This document shows positions 27,787 to 35,382 of a stretch of 64,000 nucleotides of DNA, piece after piece. Position 1 is the stretch's first letter, and every line of letters starts with the position of its first letter. This stretch comes from Roseiarcus sp035606915. Lineage in GTDB: Bacteria; Pseudomonadota; Alphaproteobacteria; Rhizobiales; Beijerinckiaceae. Location: contig DATNDU010000196.1 of NCBI GenBank assembly GCA_035606915.1, positions 42,242 through 106,241 of the forward strand. The letters run 5' to 3'. The notes beneath the pieces are model-generated. The model was not told the origin of the DNA, did no database searches, and saw only the letters and a list, made by a program, of their open reading frames with translations. Made by a program: the position numbers and the translations under genes.

Positions 27787-28881
27787 ATGACCGAAGACGC
27801 CGCGCCGCTGTTCACCCCCGTCACCATTGGCGACCTGACGCTCGCCAACCGCATCGCGATGGCGCCGCTGACGCGCAATCGCGCCAGCGAGCCCAACACG
27901 GTGCCGAGCCCGCTCGCGCCGCTCTATTACCGCCAGCGCGCCAGCGCCGGCCTCGTCATCTCCGAGGCGACGCAGATCAGCCAGCAGGGCCAGGGCTATG
28001 TCTGGACGCCGGGCTGCTTCACGGAGCCGCAGGTCGAGGCCTGGAGCCGCGTCACCGACGCCGTCCACGCCGAGGGCGGTCATATGTTCCTTCAGCTTTG
28101 GCATGTCGGACGCATCTCGCACACCTCGTTGCAGCCGGACGGCGGCGCGCCGGTCGCGCCCTCGGCGATCCCGGCCAAGACCAAGACCTTCATCGCCAGC
28201 GGCTTCGCCGACGTTTCGCCGCCGCGGGCGCTTGAGGCCGGCGAGATCGCCGGCATCGTAGCCGATTACGCGCATGCGGCCGCCTGCGCCCGCCGCGCCG
28301 GCTTCGACGGCGTCGAACTGCATGGCGCCAACGGCTATCTCATCGACCAGTTCTTGCGCGATGGCTCCAACAAGCGCGGCGACGCCTATGGCGGCGCCCT
28401 CGACAACCGCCTGCGCTTCGCGCTGGAGGTGACGGACGCGGTGCTGAAAGTGTGGCCGGCGACCCGCGTCGGCTTCCGCATGGCGCCGGTGAGTCCCGGC
28501 AACGACATCGCCGATTCCAACCCCGTCGCCACCTTCGGGGCGCTGGTCGAGGCGCTGGGAGCGCGCAACCTCGCCTATATCCACGTCATCGAGGGAGCGA
28601 TCCAGGGGGCGCGCGACATCGCGGCGTTCGATTTCCTTGCCCTGCGGCGCGCCTTCTCCGGCGCCTATATCGCCAACAACGGCTACACCCGCGCCATGGC
28701 GATCGAGGCCATCCGCGACAACCGCGCCGACATGATCGCCTTCGGCCGCCCCTTCATCTCCAATCCCGATCTCGTCGAGCGCCTGCGCCTTGATGCTCCG
28801 CTCGCCGAGAGCGACCGCAGGACTTATTACGGCGGCGACGGCAAGGGTTACACCGACTATCCCGATTGGAAAGCCGCGTAA
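27787..28881 (+). CDS. Old Yellow Enzyme-family alkene reductase
   Basis: A 364-residue FMN-dependent TIM-barrel enzyme of the NemA/OYE type, which reduces activated double bonds or nitro groups with NAD(P)H. Visible signatures are RIAMAPLTRNRA, the QLWHVGR segment near 104, GFDGVELHGANGYLIDQFLRD near 178 with the substrate-binding His-Gly-Ala-Asn, and FGRPFISNPDL near 318. The start has only a weak ribosome site. The next gene begins by TAATG overlap. It probably detoxifies electrophiles; no induction site was seen. Confidence 0.92.
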   Translation: MTEDAAPLFTPVTIGDLTLANRIAMAPLTRNRASEPNTVPSPLAPLYYRQRASAGLVISEATQISQQGQGYVWTPGCFTEPQVEAWSRVTDAVHAEGGHMFLQLWHVGRISHTSLQPDGGAPVAPSAIPAKTKTFIASGFADVSPPRALEAGEIAGIVADYAHAAACARRAGFDGVELHGANGYLIDQFLRDGSNKRGDAYGGALDNRLRFALEVTDAVLKVWPATRVGFRMAPVSPGNDIADSNPVATFGALVEALGARNLAYIHVIEGAIQGARDIAAFDFLALRRAFSGAYIANNGYTRAMAIEAIRDNRADMIAFGRPFISNPDLVERLRLDAPLAESDRRTYYGGDGKGYTDYPDWKAA

Positions 28882-29093
28882 TGACCGATGCCGAGCTTCC
28901 CGTTCCGACGCGCGAGCCGCGGCGGGTCGATCCGCGTTTGTTGGAAATCCTCGTCTGCCCGGTGACGCGGGCGACGCTGAGCTATGATTCGGCGCGGAGG
29001 GAACTGATCTCCCGCGCCGCCAAGCTCGCCTATCCGATCCGCGACGGCGTGCCGATCATGCTGCCGGAGGAGGCGCGGCCGCTGCAAGAGTGA
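28881..29093 (+). CDS. Trm112/UPF0434-like small protein
   Basis: A 70-residue protein of the Trm112-like UPF0434 family. It carries LLEILVCPVTRATL and LAYPIRDGVPIMLPEEAR, which form the small zinc-ribbon-like fold, although only one cysteine remains. In other organisms Trm112 activates methyltransferases that modify tRNA, rRNA and release factors. Translation is probably coupled to the OYE-family gene by a one-base overlap. Confidence 0.85.
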   Translation: MTDAELPVPTREPRRVDPRLLEILVCPVTRATLSYDSARRELISRAAKLAYPIRDGVPIMLPEEARPLQE

Positions 29094-29223
29094 CGCCGCG
29101 CAAGGCCGGAAGTTTACGCCATTCGCCGCCGCGTTGACGCTTCCTTCACCAATTTAGGATGAAGTATCGATCTGTTGACCTTTGGGCAGGAATTTCGTTC
29201 CCGCCGCTCGCGAAGGGTTCGTC

Positions 29224-29685
29224 ATGGTTCGTTTCGGTCTCGCCGTTCTCGCGCTGGGTTTCTCCGCCGCGTCCGCAATCGCCGCGGGCGCCGCGTCGGA
29301 CGACGTGTTGCGCATCACGCTCGATCAGGCCCAAGTCGCCAAATTGCCGGAGCACACCTCGACGGTTATCATCGGCAACCCGGCGATCGCGGATGTCACA
29401 ACGCTGAAGAACGGCGCCGGGATGGTCGTTACGGGCAAGGGCTATGGCCAAACCAACCTCATCGCGCTTGACGCGCAGGGCAATCTGCTCGACGAGAAGC
29501 AGATTCACGTCGAGCCGACGAAAAAGGTGCTGGTGGTGCAGCGCGGCTCGTCGCGCGAATCCTATTCCTGCGACCCGACCTGCATGCCTGCGGCGGTGCT
29601 CGGCGACGATGCCAATGTGTTCAACACCGTCAGCGGTCAGATCGCCGCACACGACCAACTGTCCGCGCACGGCCCGGCCAAATAA
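29224..29685 (+). CDS. secreted pilus/secretin N-terminal-domain protein
   Basis: A 153-residue exported protein (signal peptide ending at SAIAA, near 20) with a single pilus-and-flagella N-terminal domain of the T2SS/T3SS type. Typical segments are LRITLDQAQVAKLPE and IIGNPAIADV, then GYGQTNLIALDAQGNLL. Such a domain opens secretins like CpaC, but here it stands alone without the channel part. A mature C-terminal region has two cysteines (YSCDPTCMP) that could form a disulfide. Solitary proteins of this type are frequent in Hyphomicrobiales; their function is unknown. Confidence 0.75.
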   Translation: MVRFGLAVLALGFSAASAIAAGAASDDVLRITLDQAQVAKLPEHTSTVIIGNPAIADVTTLKNGAGMVVTGKGYGQTNLIALDAQGNLLDEKQIHVEPTKKVLVVQRGSSRESYSCDPTCMPAAVLGDDANVFNTVSGQIAAHDQLSAHGPAK

Positions 29686-29733
29686 GCGCCCGCACGCCGG
29701 GGCGGCATGCGCCGCCTGATCCTCGAGGAGCCG

Positions 29734-30489
29734 ATGTCGCGCGTGGCGGCGGTGAGCCGCCGCGTCGCCGTTTTCGCCTGTCTCACCGCAGCGGCGGCGA
29801 TCGTCGTGGCGCGCGCAACCCAAGGCGAGGATGCGTTGGAGGCGCTCGCCGTGTTCGCCGCGGCGCTGCTGCTGGCGGGCGTGGCGCTGCTGCTCGCCGG
29901 CGCCGCGGCGGTCGAGATCTGGAACACCGGACGGGGCGGGATCGCACAGGCGGCGGCGGGGGCGCTGCTGGCGCTGGCGCTGATCGGCTTTCCCGCCTAT
30001 CTGACGCTGGAGGCGGCGCGGCTGCCGCGCATCAATCAGGTGACGACCGATTTCAAGTCGCCGCCCGCCTACATGATTTCGTCGCGGGCGCGGATGGCGC
30101 GCGGCGCCTGGACGCCGCCGCCGCCGGGGCCCGACGTCGAGGCGGCGCAGCGCATCGCCTATCCCGCCATCCGGCCGATGCTGGTCGATCTCGAACCCGA
30201 TCAAGCCTATCGAATGTCGCTGCGCATCGCCAAGGAACTCGGCTGGCGCGTCGTCGATTCGACGCCGCCGAACCTGCGCGGCGACGGCGACGCCGATATC
30301 GACGCCACCACCCGCTCGCTGTTCTTCGGCTTCGTCGCCGACATCGCCATCCGCATCCGCGTCCAGGGGCCGAAGACCGAGATCGACATCCGCTCCGCCT
30401 CGCGCGTCGGCCGCCACGATTTCGGCGCCAACGCGCGCCGCGTCGAGCGCTTCATCGCCGCCGTGCAGCAGTCGATCGACGCGCGTTAG
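29734..30489 (+). CDS. DUF1499 membrane protein
   Basis: A protein of about 251 residues with three hydrophobic helices in the first 95 residues and a DUF1499 domain after them (YPAIRPMLVDLEPDQAY through RVGRHDFGANARRVE). The function of DUF1499 is not established. Two ATG starts are possible: 29734 follows GAGGAG, and 29707 lies nine codons upstream. The last four bases overlap the convergent enoyl-CoA hydratase gene. Confidence 0.78.
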   Translation: MSRVAAVSRRVAVFACLTAAAAIVVARATQGEDALEALAVFAAALLLAGVALLLAGAAAVEIWNTGRGGIAQAAAGALLALALIGFPAYLTLEAARLPRINQVTTDFKSPPAYMISSRARMARGAWTPPPPGPDVEAAQRIAYPAIRPMLVDLEPDQAYRMSLRIAKELGWRVVDSTPPNLRGDGDADIDATTRSLFFGFVADIAIRIRVQGPKTEIDIRSASRVGRHDFGANARRVERFIAAVQQSIDAR

Positions 30490-31241
30490 CCCTTCGCCCG
30501 TCCCGCGAACGCCTCGAACGCCGCGCGCGCCTGCGGCGATTTCAGCGCCTGAGCGAAGGCGGCGAGTTCCTGTTCCATATGCGCGTAAAGCGTCTCGGCG
30601 TCGCCGCGCATCAGCTTGCGGGTGGCCAGCAGCGCCGCGCGCGGCTGGGCGGCGAGCGCCTTCGCCTTGGCGAGCGCATGCGCCTTCAACGCTTCTGGCG
30701 CGACGACCTCGGCGACGAGCCCGATCTCACGCGCCCTCGCGGCGTCGATGGCCTCGCCGAGCAGCAGCAATTGCGAGGCGACGCCGAGGCCGAAGCGGCG
30801 CGGGACCAGCAGCGACGAGCCCGCCTCCGGCACCAGGCCGAGATTGACGAACGGCATCGCGAAACGCGCGCTTGCGGCGGCGTAGACGAGATCGCAATGC
30901 AGGCACATGGTCGTGCCGACGCCGATCGCCGGTCCCTCGACCGCCGCCAGCAGCGGCTTGTCGAAGCGCGCCAGCGTGCGGATGAACTCGCCGCCGGGAC
31001 CCGCGCGCGCGCCTTCGGATTGGGCGCGGCTCTCGGCCAGGAAATCGCCGATATCGTTGCCAGCGCAGAACGCGCCGCCGGCCCCGGTCACCAGCACTGC
31101 GCCAACGCTTTCGTCGGCGCTCGCCGTCGCCAGCGCCTCGCGCAGGGCGCGGTACATGGCGCCGGTGAGTGCGTTCTTCTTCTCCGGGCGGTTCAGCGTG
31201 GCGACGAGGACGCCGCCGTCGCGTTCGATATCGACGCTCAT
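30486..31241 (-). CDS. enoyl-CoA hydratase/isomerase family protein
   Basis: A 251-residue crotonase-family protein. The oxyanion-hole segments are GAFCAGNDIGDF (near 56) and VEGPAIGVGTTM (near 100), and a glutamate in VPEAGSSLL fits the catalytic position. It acts on enoyl-CoA esters in beta-oxidation or in isomerisation. Its start overlaps the acyl-CoA dehydrogenase stop by ATGA, so the two enzymes are co-translated as neighbouring beta-oxidation steps. Confidence 0.88.
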   Translation of the reverse strand: MSVDIERDGGVLVATLNRPEKKNALTGAMYRALREALATASADESVGAVLVTGAGGAFCAGNDIGDFLAESRAQSEGARAGPGGEFIRTLARFDKPLLAAVEGPAIGVGTTMCLHCDLVYAAASARFAMPFVNLGLVPEAGSSLLVPRRFGLGVASQLLLLGEAIDAARAREIGLVAEVVAPEALKAHALAKAKALAAQPRAALLATRKLMRGDAETLYAHMEQELAAFAQALKSPQARAAFEAFAGRAKG

Positions 31242-32992
31242 GCGATCTCCTGGAGTGCGGCCGCCGCGCCGGCGAGCGCCGCGTCGCCGGAAACGATGGC
31301 CTCAGCCAGCCCCGGCGCGGCCGGCGCCAGCTTCTCGGCGAAGAACCGGGCGAGGCCGATGCGGCCGGCGTCCGCCTGCGGCGCGAGCGCCGCCTTGGCC
31401 AGGCAGGCCCCGCCAAGCGCCAGCCCGAATAGCTTGAGGTAGGCATAAGCGCCGGCAAGCGCGGCGTTTTGATCGTTGGCGAGCGCATCGATGAGATAAC
31501 CCGTCGCCCGCTCCAGCGCCTCGGCGGCCTCGTCGAGCCGCTTGCCGGTGGCGCCGAAGCCGTCGCGGCCTTCCGCGTCGGCGGCGATGGCGCGGATGAA
31601 GGCGATCTCGCGCCCGACCGCCTTGCCGCCGGCGAGCGTGATCTTGCGCGTCACCAGATCGATCGCCTGGACGCCGTTCGTGCCTTCGTAGATGGCGGCG
31701 ATGCGGGAGTCGCGCATGTGCTGCGCCGCGCCGGTCTCCTCGATATAACCCATGCCGCCATGCACTTGCACGCCGAGCGACGCCGCCGCGTCGCCGACAT
31801 CGGTCGACCACGCCTTGGCGATCGGGGTCAGCAGCGCCGCCCGTTCAGCCGCGGCTTCGCGCGCTTGCTTGGTCGCGGCATGGCGAGAGAGGTCGATGGC
31901 GACCCCCGTCAGGTGGCAGACGCCACGCGCCGCTTGCAATTCGGCCTTCATCGTCAGCAGCATACGCTGCACGTCGGGATGCTCGACGATGGCGCTCATG
32001 CCCGGCGCGGCGCCGGCGCGGCCCTGCTTGCGCTCGCGCGCGTAGGCCGCCGCCTGTTGATAGGCGCGCTCGGCGATGGCGACGCCCTGCAAACCGACGC
32101 TGAGGCGAGCGTTGTTCATCATCACGAACATCGCCGCCAGGCCCCTATTCTCCTCGCCGACGAGAAAGCCGGTAGCGCCGGCATCGTCGCCATAGACCAT
32201 GACGCAGGTCGGCGAGGCGTGGATGCCGAGCTTGTGCTCGATGCTGGCGCAGCGCACGTCGTTGCGGGCCCCGAGCGATCCGTCCGGCTTGACGAGGAGT
32301 TTCGGCACCAGGAACAGCGACAGGCCGCGCGTGCCGGGCGGGGCGTCGGGCAGCCGCGCCAGCACCAGATGCACGATGTTGTCGGCGAAATCGTGCTCGC
32401 CGTAGGTGATGAAGATCTTCTGCCCGAAGATGCGATAGCCGCCGTCGCCGGCCCGCTCGGCGCGCGTGCGAACCGCGTTCAGATCGGAGCCGGCCTGCGG
32501 TTCGGTGAGGTTCATCGTCCCCGTCCACTCGCCGCTGGCGAGCCGCTTGACGTAGGTTTCCTTGAGTTTCGGCGAGGCGAAGGCGTTGAGCGCGCCGAGC
32601 GCCCCCTCGCTGAGCAGCGGGCACAGCGCAAAGCCCATCGAGGCGCCGTTCCAGATTTCGCTACAGGCGAAATTGACGCTGTGCGGCAGCCCCATACCGC
32701 CCTGCTCGGGCGAGGCGGTGACGCCGGCCCAACCGCCCGCGACCCATTGCTTATAGGCCTGCCTGAACCCCTTGGGGGTGGTGACGACGCCGTTCTCGCA
32801 TTTGGCGCCTTCGAGATCGCCGCCGCGGTTGAGCGGCGCGATGACCTCAGTGGCGAAACGCCCGGCCTCGCCGATGACCGACGCGACGGTGTCCCCATCG
32901 AGATCGCCGAACAGTCCCTCGGCGATCGCCTCGTCGAGGCCGGCGACGTGGCGCAGCGAGAACAGGATGTCTTCGACCGGGGAGCGATACAT
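31238..32992 (-). CDS. acyl-CoA dehydrogenase (FadE-type, long C-terminus)
   Basis: A 584-residue flavoprotein dehydrogenase with the extra N- and C-terminal parts of the FadE5/AcdH-type group. The FAD-binding MNLTEPQAGSDLNAVRT stretch lies near 165-185, and the catalytic base is the glutamate in IYEGTNGVQA near 435. It makes trans-2-enoyl-CoA, the substrate of the hydratase encoded next. The ATG at 32992 marks the start of homology. The 144-base upstream gap is shared with the divergent toxin-like gene. Confidence 0.92.
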   Translation of the reverse strand: MYRSPVEDILFSLRHVAGLDEAIAEGLFGDLDGDTVASVIGEAGRFATEVIAPLNRGGDLEGAKCENGVVTTPKGFRQAYKQWVAGGWAGVTASPEQGGMGLPHSVNFACSEIWNGASMGFALCPLLSEGALGALNAFASPKLKETYVKRLASGEWTGTMNLTEPQAGSDLNAVRTRAERAGDGGYRIFGQKIFITYGEHDFADNIVHLVLARLPDAPPGTRGLSLFLVPKLLVKPDGSLGARNDVRCASIEHKLGIHASPTCVMVYGDDAGATGFLVGEENRGLAAMFVMMNNARLSVGLQGVAIAERAYQQAAAYARERKQGRAGAAPGMSAIVEHPDVQRMLLTMKAELQAARGVCHLTGVAIDLSRHAATKQAREAAAERAALLTPIAKAWSTDVGDAAASLGVQVHGGMGYIEETGAAQHMRDSRIAAIYEGTNGVQAIDLVTRKITLAGGKAVGREIAFIRAIAADAEGRDGFGATGKRLDEAAEALERATGYLIDALANDQNAALAGAYAYLKLFGLALGGACLAKAALAPQADAGRIGLARFFAEKLAPAAPGLAEAIVSGDAALAGAAAALQEIA

Positions 32993-33136
32993 GGGGCGTC
33001 TCCGCGCGAATGTTTGGCGCTTTCGAGCACGGAACGGCGACCGGCGCAATCGTCCGCGGTCTTCTCGCGCGGCGGAAAATTCTTGCATAAATGTTCGTGA
33101 TATGTTCTCATATGGGCAAACACTGAGTCATTTCTC

Positions 33137-34144
33137 ATGGACCACTATGCGGCGGAGCGCATTTTCAGATTGAGCGCGAGGGGAGTCGATTGCGACGATT
33201 CGGGTCTCCGCGTCGGCGGAATCGACCTTCTCGTCCGCGAAACCTGGGGTTGGCGGGTGCGCGAGCAAAGTGAGACTGACGGGGCGCTTTCGGATGTGTA
33301 CGGATTTCCCGTCGATACTTCGGTCAAGCGCGCCGGTCTTCATGCGATCGCAAACGCGCCAACAAACAAAGAACTCGCCCGCGCGCAAATTGCCGCCCTG
33401 TTTCTGCAACTTCCCGACCCGCCGTTCGAAGGTTCCGCAGAAAGAATGGATCTGGCGCGCGCGTTGGCGTCGTGCGGACTGTTGAAGGCGGACCCGGATT
33501 GGGAAGCCGAACATCCGAGGACGGGCACGCCGCCGAATCCCGGTTGGTTTGCCAACAAGCCGAAGGAGGTGGAGGCGAAACCAGCGCCAAAGGGTCGACC
33601 TACGTGGCCGCCGAAGGACATAAACGAGAAAGTCAGAGAGTTCGCCAAAAGCGCCACTGCCAAATTGACGCGTCGCGGCCTTGAACTCTTGATCGATGGA
33701 ACGCCGTACCTTGATGCGATTGCTGTGTTCTTGGAGACATTGGCCCCGAAACCTACGAATCTTTGGGAACTGCGCGTCGAGCAGCAACTGCAAGCGAATT
33801 TCAGCACACCCAAGTCGCTGGACGAGCTACAGCAACGCCCCGAAGGAGACACCTTTGGTTACGAGCTACATCATATTGTCGAGCAAAACGATTCGAATGT
33901 GGTTAAAGATTCGCGCCACATTCCACGCGATCTGGAAAAATTCGGTCAGGAAGCGATTGATGACGACAACAACACGGTTTGGATACCGCGCCTGCAACAC
34001 GAGGAGATAACAGCTTATTACAATAGCTCTCCGGATGGCGGGCAACCATTCCGTCGTTATCGCGATCAGGTGAACACGCTCGATTTCGCGACTCGGCGCC
34101 AGATCGGCCTTGACAATCTTCGTAAGTTCGGAGTGCTGAAATGA
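33137..34144 (+). CDS. probable His-Me-finger nuclease toxin
   Basis: A 335-residue protein with lower GC than its neighbours. The C-terminal third carries YELHHIVEQND near 250, then NNTVWIPRLQHEEITAYY, i.e. His-His, Asn and His in the order of HNH/AHH-type nucleases used by polymorphic toxins. Residues 1-130 are unrecognised, and 130-165 are Pro/Lys-rich and linker-like. There is no signal peptide. The stop overlaps the next gene by ATGA, the usual layout of a toxin and its immunity protein. The nuclease reading is inferred from motif pattern only, with DNA or RNA as the possible target. Confidence 0.6.
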   Translation: MDHYAAERIFRLSARGVDCDDSGLRVGGIDLLVRETWGWRVREQSETDGALSDVYGFPVDTSVKRAGLHAIANAPTNKELARAQIAALFLQLPDPPFEGSAERMDLARALASCGLLKADPDWEAEHPRTGTPPNPGWFANKPKEVEAKPAPKGRPTWPPKDINEKVREFAKSATAKLTRRGLELLIDGTPYLDAIAVFLETLAPKPTNLWELRVEQQLQANFSTPKSLDELQQRPEGDTFGYELHHIVEQNDSNVVKDSRHIPRDLEKFGQEAIDDDNNTVWIPRLQHEEITAYYNSSPDGGQPFRRYRDQVNTLDFATRRQIGLDNLRKFGVLK

Positions 34145-34884
34145 TGTCCCAAGGCGCCGCCGAGCCCGCTTTGGCTGATCTCGTAAAAGCGTTCCGCGAT
34201 CTCGCCGACGAACTCGGAAGCGCGTGGGGCCTGGGCGTGCGGCGCGAGCGCTACCGTCGAACGCCGGAACGTGCGGCGCGTGTGGCGCGAATGAACGCCT
34301 TGATTCCCGAGTTGCGGAGCCAGGCGCCTGCCGAGATGCTGACGGCTCTGATGGAAGACGAGAATATCGACACACGAACATGGGCGGCCATGCGGTTTTT
34401 CGACCTCGATGAGGAGTTATCGCAAGCCGCTATCGCCGGGCTTTGCGAGGATGTTTCCACTCGGGAAGCGTTTGACTGCATCGAGCACGCGCGCACGCCG
34501 CCGCCGAAGCATCCGGCTTTGTCCGAGTTGAACACCGATGAATTGACGGCGCGGTTCGCCGACGCCTGTTTGCGGAAATTCTGGGCGCGGCACGCGGGTC
34601 GCGACGGCGACCCCGTGGATGTGGAGCTTCGCAACGGGATCGTGAGGGAAATCCATGCGTTGAGGGTCGAACTCAAGCGACAGGCGGCGCTCGAACGTCT
34701 GCTACCGCTTCTGAACTCGGACAACATCACCCAGCGGGCGGACGCTGCGCGCGCCACTCTACAGGTGGCGCCCGAGCGCGCCGTGCAAGTGCTAGAAGCG
34801 GTTGCAAGCAAGAATGACCCCAACGAATCTCCCTGGGCTTGGCAGTCACTCGACTCCTACCGGCGCGGCGAGAGCTTTTGGTAG
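34141..34884 (+). CDS. DUF2019-like probable immunity protein
   Basis: A 247-residue helical protein, translationally coupled to the toxin-like gene. The second half (about 132-247) resembles DUF2019, starting LNTDELTARFADACLRKF and ending with an LQVAPERAVQVLEAVASK segment. Residues 10-105 look like a diverged copy of the same HEAT-like fold. DUF2019 proteins frequently sit behind toxin genes and are thought to be immunity proteins. A duplicated domain is unusual. It lies immediately before lspA, on the opposite strand. Confidence 0.6.
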   Translation: MMSQGAAEPALADLVKAFRDLADELGSAWGLGVRRERYRRTPERAARVARMNALIPELRSQAPAEMLTALMEDENIDTRTWAAMRFFDLDEELSQAAIAGLCEDVSTREAFDCIEHARTPPPKHPALSELNTDELTARFADACLRKFWARHAGRDGDPVDVELRNGIVREIHALRVELKRQAALERLLPLLNSDNITQRADAARATLQVAPERAVQVLEAVASKNDPNESPWAWQSLDSYRRGESFW

Positions 34885-34887
34885 CCG

Positions 34888-35382
34888 CTACCCCTTCGCC
34901 GTGCGTGCCTCTCCCACCAGCCCCTCCACAATCAGCAGCGCCGCGCCGGCGCTGATCGCCGCATCCGCGAGGTTGAAGACGAAGAAATGCCGCCCCAGGG
35001 CGTGCAGGTCGAGGAAATCGATCACCGCGCCGTCGCACGCGCGGTCGATGGCGTTGCCGAGCGCGCCGCCGATGATGAGCCCGAGACCGGCGCCGGTGAG
35101 CGCCGTTTTCGCCCGCCGCAGCCAGACGCAGAGGAACGCCACAACCACCAGCGAGAAGCCGGTCAGCAGCGCCGCGCCGAGCGCGTCGTTCTGCCGCAGC
35201 AGGCTGAACGAGACGCCGCGATTGTAGCGCAGCGCCAGATCGACGAACGGCGCCAGCGGCCCGCCCTGCAACGTCCCGGCGGCGAAACCGTGCGCGACAT
35301 AGACCTTGCTCGCCTGATCGAGGGCCAGGGCGAGCGCGGCGAGCGCCAGCCCCAACCCCCTTACGCCGAACGAGCGCGCCAT
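34888..35382 (-). CDS. lspA: lipoprotein signal peptidase (SPase II)
   Basis: A 164-residue inner-membrane aspartic peptidase with four helices, which cuts the signal peptides of lipoproteins after diacylglyceryl attachment. The two catalytic aspartates are in GNAIDR (near 112) and NLADAAIS (near 137). It overlaps the 3' end of ileS by 22 bases, the conserved ileS-lspA arrangement, so it is translated from the ileS message. Confidence 0.95.
   Translation of the reverse strand: MARSFGVRGLGLALAALALALDQASKVYVAHGFAAGTLQGGPLAPFVDLALRYNRGVSFSLLRQNDALGAALLTGFSLVVVAFLCVWLRRAKTALTGAGLGLIIGGALGNAIDRACDGAVIDFLDLHALGRHFFVFNLADAAISAGAALLIVEGLVGEARTAKG

Noticed and set aside
33100..33113. ATATG-TTCT-CATAT inverted repeat between the acyl-CoA dehydrogenase and toxin-like genes
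   Set aside because: Arms of five AT-rich bases in one copy are not enough to call an operator, although a fatty-acid regulator site is possible.
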